The position numbers and the translations under genes were made by a program. Below, piece after piece: positions 58,178-64,000 of a DNA stretch of 64,000 bases. Source of the stretch: Nymphaea colorata (taxonomy: Eukaryota > Streptophyta > Magnoliopsida > Nymphaeales > Nymphaeaceae); contig NC_045140.1 of the NCBI RefSeq assembly GCF_008831285.2, positions 7,436,505 through 7,500,504 of the forward strand, in the 5' to 3' direction. How positions within the stretch are numbered: the stretch's first letter is position 1; each line of letters begins with the position of its first letter. The notes under the pieces are model-generated. The model searched no databases. It was not told the DNA's origin and saw only the letters and a list, made by a program, of their open reading frames with translations.

Positions 58178-60332
58178 TAAAAAAGTTAAAAGCTAACAAC
58201 TCTTTCAAACCCTTTCCTAAACAAACCTTAAAAGAGAAATCAACAAAAATACTGTCTAGCCTTCACAATAAAACAAATTGTGATGGGAACATGGAAAGGG
58301 GAAGATGGAAAATTCATTACACTCAGCATGAGTGGAATATGTTTGAGGGGTTTCATCTATTCTATGAATGGACTAGCGATTTGGTAATAAAAAGGACAAC
58401 ATTTTTCAAAAACAAAGAGGGGCTGAGAGTTCCTCATACACCCATGAAGTCAGGAAACAATATAAGAGATGCCAAGTGTTTACTTTTAAATAGTTTATAA
58501 ATCATCAATTTAAATCATAAATAGAAAGTGCTCGTGTCGTGCAAATGATATGCCTTTCATTTACCCTCAATACCGTACATGCATCGGGATTCATTTCGCA
58601 TCAATGTTGTTGAATCTCTAGAAGGGAAGCCTTTAAATTTCCAAAAAATGAACATAACGTAATCATCCTCAACGTCTTAGGAAATAAAAAAGAAGAACAG
58701 ATATTGACCCAAGGATCGCACATCCATGAAAGATTGTCGCATTTCAATTCCTTCGAGTTCAGCCTTCTTGCCATTTATCTCTTGACAGACACCTTTTTTG
58801 TTTTTCTTGGTTTTGCTTCTTTTTCTTCCTTTCTTCCTGCATTTGGCCTTTTGCCTTTTCATTTTTTCTTGCTTTTGATTTTCCTTTTCAGGCTGACCTT
58901 CACCTTTGAGGGAATACCTTACCATCCCAAAGACTACGAAGCTCCACCGCATTGGTGGTCAGGTGTAGTTTTGTCACATATCAACCCGTTTCACCTTGCG
59001 GGTTTTCAACATGCCAAAAGTTCATAAGTCATTATCTTCGCGCCATAGACTTAAATCACCTATATGCCTACCCGGTACTCTTGATTATTAACCCAGAGGA
59101 ACAACTACACAAGCCCCGAGTCCATCTCTCAACTCTTATTTTGCTACATGCCAATATTTTATAAGGCATTATGGCTTATCTCTTAGGATATTTTCTTGCT
59201 AAACCCTTACAGACACTTGATCACTAGAGCCAATACCATCTCCTAGTCTTAACATTCTCAGCTTCATAGGATTTTTCCAGATTTCCTCTTCTAATGATTG
59301 ACAACAAAAAAAAATTTGAAAGTTTCATTTTACTTGGCCAGGTAGTAAGAACAAAACGAAGACATATCCTTGCATGATAAGATACTTTTAAAATGTTTCT
59401 AGGCACAATAAAAAATTTCCTCTTTCAAAAAAGTACTTGACATCAAATGGCATATCACCTCGAAGTAGGAACTCTCTTCTACCAAAAAAGGAGTTTTTAT
59501 GAAACTAGACTGATTTGTTGGGTAGAAGAAGAACTTCATATGCTCTCCTATAGAAGTAGGGAAGATCAAATTATCCAATTCAAAAATTGAATTATGGAAT
59601 TCAAAAATCAAATACAAATCATCTAATCTACTCTATCCCCGCCTATCTAATCACTCCTCCCTTGCACCTTATGCTAAGTAAATCAAGAATTCAAGCAAAA
59701 AAAATAAAACAGTTTATAGGAACATAAACACGTCCTAAAAACGAAGAAGTGAACCTATATTTACTAAGTTGAACCCTTACCAACTATAAGATAAAAAATT
59801 TTACTAAAAAAGAAAAATGAAAACAACAAAGCAAACCTTTCCACCAATGTCGTGTGAGGTTAATGACTAAAGATCCAAAATTCTAAAAAAAATGAAGAAC
59901 ACTAAATAATGTTGCAAATCCAACCTAATTGGTCCAACTGAAAACTGGCGGCCATTTTACATATGCCAAAGAAGTTTTAGATACAAAAAAAAAAAAATTG
60001 AAGGTCGTTTTGATATTTAAAAACGATTTTAATTTGGTGAAAATTCTATTAGAAACATATGAAACCAGCTACAATTCCTAGTCTACTTAAAAAACGATTG
60101 TACAAATAAAAGTTCAATGTTCTCCAGAACCTTAGGCCATCTCCCCTTCGCACAAGGGGCGCCCGGCTTGGTAATTTGGAGCACAAAGCACATCCAATTG
60201 CAGATGAATGAACTGAAAAGCACTAAACCTGAGATTTTTTTTTGTCAAAAAAAAAAAAGAGAATTAGTGATAGTCCAAGATTAGTTAGCCCTTCTAAAGG
60301 GCTCCCCAGGTCCACTGATTCACTGATCTTCC
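56590..60332. other. Non-coding block with possible gene fragments and a TAA microsatellite
   Basis: Minus-strand phrases near 57775-57695 (LPESSKPQPLRQKSPTIAEI, then AAEFYSKIVD) look like an exon but match no family I recall. A TAA microsatellite runs 58128-58175. From 58500 to 60300 I see no gene, only AT-rich sequence and short chance ORFs. Confidence 0.35.
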
Positions 60333-60553
60333 AGGCCCGACCCAGCTCGATGACCAGATATACTATCTAAGAAAAATAACTATTAGATTGTGTTTTTTTA
60401 ATAAAACGAACAATAAAGTAAGACGAAACTGTCCGTTAGGGGCAAAAAGGCAAGACCGTTTCCCTTAAAGGGTAAAAGTGAAATCTGAAATATAATTGAA
60501 CGTGATATGTTGTCACCGTCATCCGCATGTTGCACCACCACCAGAAGAAAGCT

Positions 60554-60563
60554 TCTATAAATT
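60554..60563 (+). promoter_or_regulatory. TATA-like element of tandem unit 1
   Basis: TCTATAAATT lies about 100 bp before the first ATG and is kept in units 2 (near 62054) and 3 (near 63552). A pyrimidine-rich CTCTCTCTC leader follows. Promoter activity is inferred from sequence only. Confidence 0.4.
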
Positions 60564-60666
60564 GCTTCTCTTTCCTATTGCCTCTGCCATACCCCCTCTC
60601 TCTCTCACACAAACACACAAACACAAAGCTTTGCCATACTCTGTCTCAATTGCTGATGCTTTCAAA

Positions 60667-60979
60667 ATGGTAATTGCAAATTTATTCCATTGTGCACATG
60701 GACAATTGATTAGAAGCTTGCTACCTTCCTTTGTAGGTTTATGCACCGCCGGAGGACAGTAAAATGTCTAGAGCGGCTTCTCTTCTAAGAGGCTTATGGC
60801 ATCAAACCACCTGGATCATTCTATCACGAATTAAGCGGGAAACACCTAGGCCTCCCTCCACAAGACCGCAACTACATGAATTCAAGTCTGGGGCTTTACA
60901 TCAAAGCTCAACAATAAGCATGGCGCATCAGATCACTGCTGGACATTTGATGCAAGGTTCCTCTTCGACAATGAATTAG
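60667..60979 (+). CDS. Short unrecognised gene-like ORF in tandem unit 1
   Basis: An ATG at 60667 is followed directly by a GTAATT donor-like site, and TTCCTTTGTAG at about 60737 could be the acceptor. The joined frame would read MVYAPPEDSK and continue through the ATG at 60764 (MSRAASLLRGLWHQ) to a stop at 60977. I do not recognise the family. A second open frame (60987-61178) begins MVYKNLYDT and could be a further exon. In units 2 and 3 the first ATG is ACG, and unit 2 has stops in the second part, so those copies look non-functional. This may be a decayed gene or chance ORFs in a repeat. Confidence 0.3.
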
Positions 60980-61594
60980 AGGGAGGATGGTCTACAAAAA
61001 TCTGTATGATACTGTTCTCCGATGTTTTGTTTTTTCTGTAGATTTGCTTGGTGGCGAAGCTGTCGGTAGGTTGGCTCATCTTCCCTTTGATTTTGATCAT
61101 TGGTTTGCTCACACTTTCGTTGTTTCTCTCTACGTATGTACTTCCAATATTTACTCATCTTTTGCGGCTTGGAACTAATGAGGGCCGTTGAAATCAAATT
61201 ATTAGGATTTCTGTAGTTGTTATGTAGTTATCTTTGATGACCTTCGTCGGAACATGCATGGCTCATCTCATCATCCTTCAACTGCCACAAGGCATGCAAT
61301 GGGATAGTTATAGGTGATGGTTTTCCGAGTGCCTAACACTTTTCATCTGGTCCATAGTTCCAAAAGAATGATGAATGCTTTCGCTACCTTTAATGGTGGG
61401 TTAGGTTGGCCAAGGGCTTGTGAAAACCCTCAGCACCGCGCCAGCCAAATAAAGCTTAAAAAAGTCAGCCCGTGAGAGCACTGGTGCATTGTGTTATTTT
61501 TTCTTGATTTTGTTTGCAACAAAAACGCAGATCGATATCACATTACAGTTTGCTTTTTACTTTTAAAAGGTAAGTAGAAGATTGCCAGAGTGCA

Positions 61595-61858
61595 GATTAA
61601 GGGTGGGCGCTGGGCCGGGCCATCGGTGGGGGCCCGGTACCTGCCCCGTAATGGGCGTGAAAAAGTTGGCCCAGGCATAGACCCGATGGGCCGGCCCGAC
61701 CCTGCCCGCCAATATAACTTTATAATATATATTTTATTATTTAAAATTCAATTTAAATTCAAAAAAATTATTTTATAACTAAAAAAAATTACTGTAACTG
61801 GAACGGGCTGGGCCGGGCCCAAAATTTCGGTTGTCAGGCCCGACCCAGCTCGATGCCC
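61595..61858. mobile_element. GGGCC-rich element in tandem unit 1 spacer
   Basis: GC-rich arms (AAGGGTGGGCGCTGGGCCGG on the left, GGCCCGACCCAGCTCGATGCC on the right) flank an AT-rich core, as in the hAT-like element at 10810-11085. A diverged copy at the same place in unit 2 (63098-63354) shows that the insertion came before the tandem duplication. Confidence 0.55.
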
Positions 61859-63097
61859 AGATATACTATCTAAGAAAAATAACTATTAGATTGTGTTTTT
61901 TTATAAATCGAACAATAAATTAAGACAAAACCATCCGTTAGGGGCAAAAATGCAAGACCGTTTCCCTTAAAGGGTAAAAGTGAAATCTGAAATATAATTG
62001 AACGTGATATTTGTCACCCTCATCCGCATGTTGCACCACCACCAGAAGAAAGCTTCTATAAATTGCTTCTCTTTCCTATTCCCTCTGCCATACCCCCTCT
62101 CTCTCTCTCACAAACACACAAACACAAAGCTTTGCCATACTCTATCTCAATTGCTGATACTTTCAAAACGGTAGTTGCAAATTTATTCCATTGAGCACAT
62201 GGCCAATTGATTAGAAGCTTGCTACCTTCCTTTGTAGGTTTATGCACTGCCGGAGGACAGTAAAATGTCTAGAGCGGCTTCTCTTCTAAAAGGCTTATGG
62301 CATCAAGCCACCTCGATCATTCTATAACGAATTAATAGGGCAACACCTAGGCCTCCCTCCACAACACCGCAGCTACATGGATTCAAGTGTGGGGCTTTAC
62401 ATCAAAGATCAACAATAAGCATAGAGCATCAGATCACTGCCGGACATTCGACGCAAGGTTCCTCTTCGACAATGAAATTGAGGGAGGATGGTCTACAAAA
62501 ATCTGTATGATACTGCTCATCGGTATTTTGTTTCTGAAGATTTGCTTGGTGGCAAAGCTGCTGGCAGATTGGCTCGTCTTTCCTTTGACTTTGATCCTTT
62601 GCTTGCTCATACTTTCGTTCTTTCTCTCTACGTAGGTGCTTCCAATATTTACTCATCTTTTGGGACTTGGAACTAATGAAGGCAGTCAAAATTAAATTAT
62701 GAAGTTTTTTGTAGTCCTTATGCAGCTCTCTTTGATGATTGTTGCCGGAACGTGCATGGCTCATCTCATCATCCTTCAACTGCCACGAGGCATACTGTGA
62801 GATAGTCATAGGTGATGGTTTGCCAAGTGCCTAAAACTTCTCATCTAGTCCATAGTTCCAAAAGATTGATAAACGCTTTCACTATTTTTAAGGGTGCGTT
62901 AGGCCGGACAAGGGCTTGTGTAAACCCTCAGCACCGCGCAAGCCAAATAAAGCTTGAAAAAGTCAGCCCATGAGAGCACTGGTGCATTGTGTTATTTTTT
63001 CTCGATTTTATTGGCAAAAAAGACGCAGATCAGTATCACATTTTGGTCAGCTTTTTACATTAAAAAGGTAACTAAAGGATTGCTAGAGCGCAGATTA

Positions 63098-63354
63098 AGG
63101 TTGGGCAAAGGGCCGGGCCATCTACGGGGGCCCGGTACCCGCTCCGTAATGGGCCCGAAAAAGTTGGCCCGGGCCTAGACCCGATGGGCCGGCCCGACCC
63201 CACCTGCCAATATAACTTAATAATTTGTATTTTATTAATTAAAATTCAATTTAAATTTTAAAAAATTATTTTATAACTAAAAAATTACTGTAACTGGAAC
63301 GGCCCGGGCCGGGCCCAAATTTTGGGTTGTCAGAACCGACCCAACTTGATGCCC
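63098..63354. mobile_element. GGGCC-rich element in tandem unit 2 spacer
   Basis: Counterpart of the element at 61595-61858, with the same arms and AT-rich core but scattered substitutions. Confidence 0.55.
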
Positions 63355-64000
63355 AGATATACTATCTAAGAAAAATAACTATTAGATTGTGTTTTTTTAT
63401 AAAACGAACAATAAAGTAAGATGAAACCGTCCGTTAGGGGCAAAAATGCAAGACCGTTTCCCTTAAAGGGTAAAAGTGAAATCTGAAATATAATTGAACG
63501 TGATATGTTGTCACCGCCATCCGCATGTTGCACTGCCACCAGAAGAAAGCTTCTATAAATTGCTTCTCATTCCTATTCCCTCTGCCATACCCCCCTCTCT
63601 CTCTCACAAACACACAAACACAAAGCTTTGCCATACTCTGCCTCAATTGCTGATACTTTCAAAACGGTAGTTGCAAATTTATTCCATTGAGCACATGGCC
63701 AATTGATTAGAAGCTTGCTACCTTCCTTTGTAGGTTTATGCACCGCCAGAGGATAGTAAAATGTCAAGAGTGGCTTCTCTTCTAAAAGACTTATGGCATC
63801 AAGCCACCTGGATCATTCTATCACAAATTAATAGGGCAACACCTAGGCCTCCCTCCACAACACCGCATCTAGAGTTCAAGTCTGGGGCTTTACATCAAAG
63901 CTCAGAAATAAGCATTGGGGCTTTACATCAAAGCTCAGCAATAAGCATAGAGCATCAGATTACTGCCGGACATTCGACACAAGGTTCCTCTTCGACAATG

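Larger units (their letters stand above)
60333..64000 (+). repeat. Tandem array of a 1.5 kb unit (at least 2.4 copies)
   Basis: The anchor AGATATACTATCTAAG occurs at 60356, 61859 and 63355, spaced 1503 and 1496 bp. The copies are closely similar along their whole length and the third runs off the right edge. Each unit has, in order: a conserved leader with GGGGCAAAA and CCCTTAAAGGG, a TATA-like TCTATAAATT, a CT/CA-rich tract, a short intron-like GTA...TTTGTAG segment, a short open reading frame, and a spacer. The spacer after units one and two carries a GGGCC-rich element. Confidence 0.9.

Noticed and set aside
58015-58500. 161-codon plus-strand ORF
   Set aside because: It includes a TAA microsatellite translated as poly-Ile and has no conserved motif.
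62429-62809. 126-codon minus-strand ORF in tandem unit 2
   Set aside because: The matching ORF in unit 1 is shorter and frameshifted, so it is not conserved between copies; probably incidental.

Overview
The window is nuclear DNA from a seed plant, most likely a flowering plant. It has AT-rich sequence, GT-AG introns of 0.1 to over 7 kb, plant gene families (ACT-repeat ACR protein, plant-type SEC24, GINS PSF1, NOL1/NOP2/Sun methyltransferase) and a heavy load of plant transposons (Copia, a long chromovirus-type LTR, hAT, hAT-like MITEs). I cannot name the species. I saw no prokaryotic or organellar signature, CRISPR array, tRNA or rRNA.

Layout. 1-3.5 kb: three short inverted-repeat elements in non-coding DNA. 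13.57-3.6 kb, minus: the 5' part of a SEC24-like COPII coat gene (five exons seen; the rest lies beyond the left edge or is lost). 13.9-17.6 kb: intergenic, with tandem duplications and a decayed Copia gag. 26.37-17.63 kb, minus: PSF1, a GINS replication-helicase subunit, in six exons. Its intron 1 holds a 6.2 kb hAT element (8-bp target duplication), and that element is itself split by a 3.0 kb solo LTR (5-bp target duplication). 28.18-31.61 kb, plus: a four-ACT-domain ACR protein in seven exons. 33.5-52.0 kb, plus: an RNA m5C methyltransferase in nine exons, with a 5.3 kb Copia element in intron 5 and two related MITEs in introns 2 and 8. 52.6-52.9 kb: a hAT-like MITE. 54-56.6 kb, minus: broken fragments of a P4-ATPase flippase (ALA2 type) and of clathrin heavy chain, beside a 220-bp direct duplication. 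60.3-64 kb: at least two and a half tandem copies of a 1.5 kb unit with a promoter-like region, short unrecognised ORFs and a GGGCC-rich element.

The genes are unrelated housekeeping loci (vesicle coat, DNA replication, amino-acid sensing, RNA modification), not an operon or cluster. The most notable pattern is that three host genes which are otherwise well conserved (SEC24, PSF1, ACR) each carry a small indel inside an exon, and removing or restoring those bases gives exact codon counts. The methyltransferase has none. Either the assembly holds uncorrected indels or this haplotype has several damaged alleles. I found no convincing new biological system; the nested transposon, the gene-fragment block and the 1.5 kb tandem unit are the best leads.
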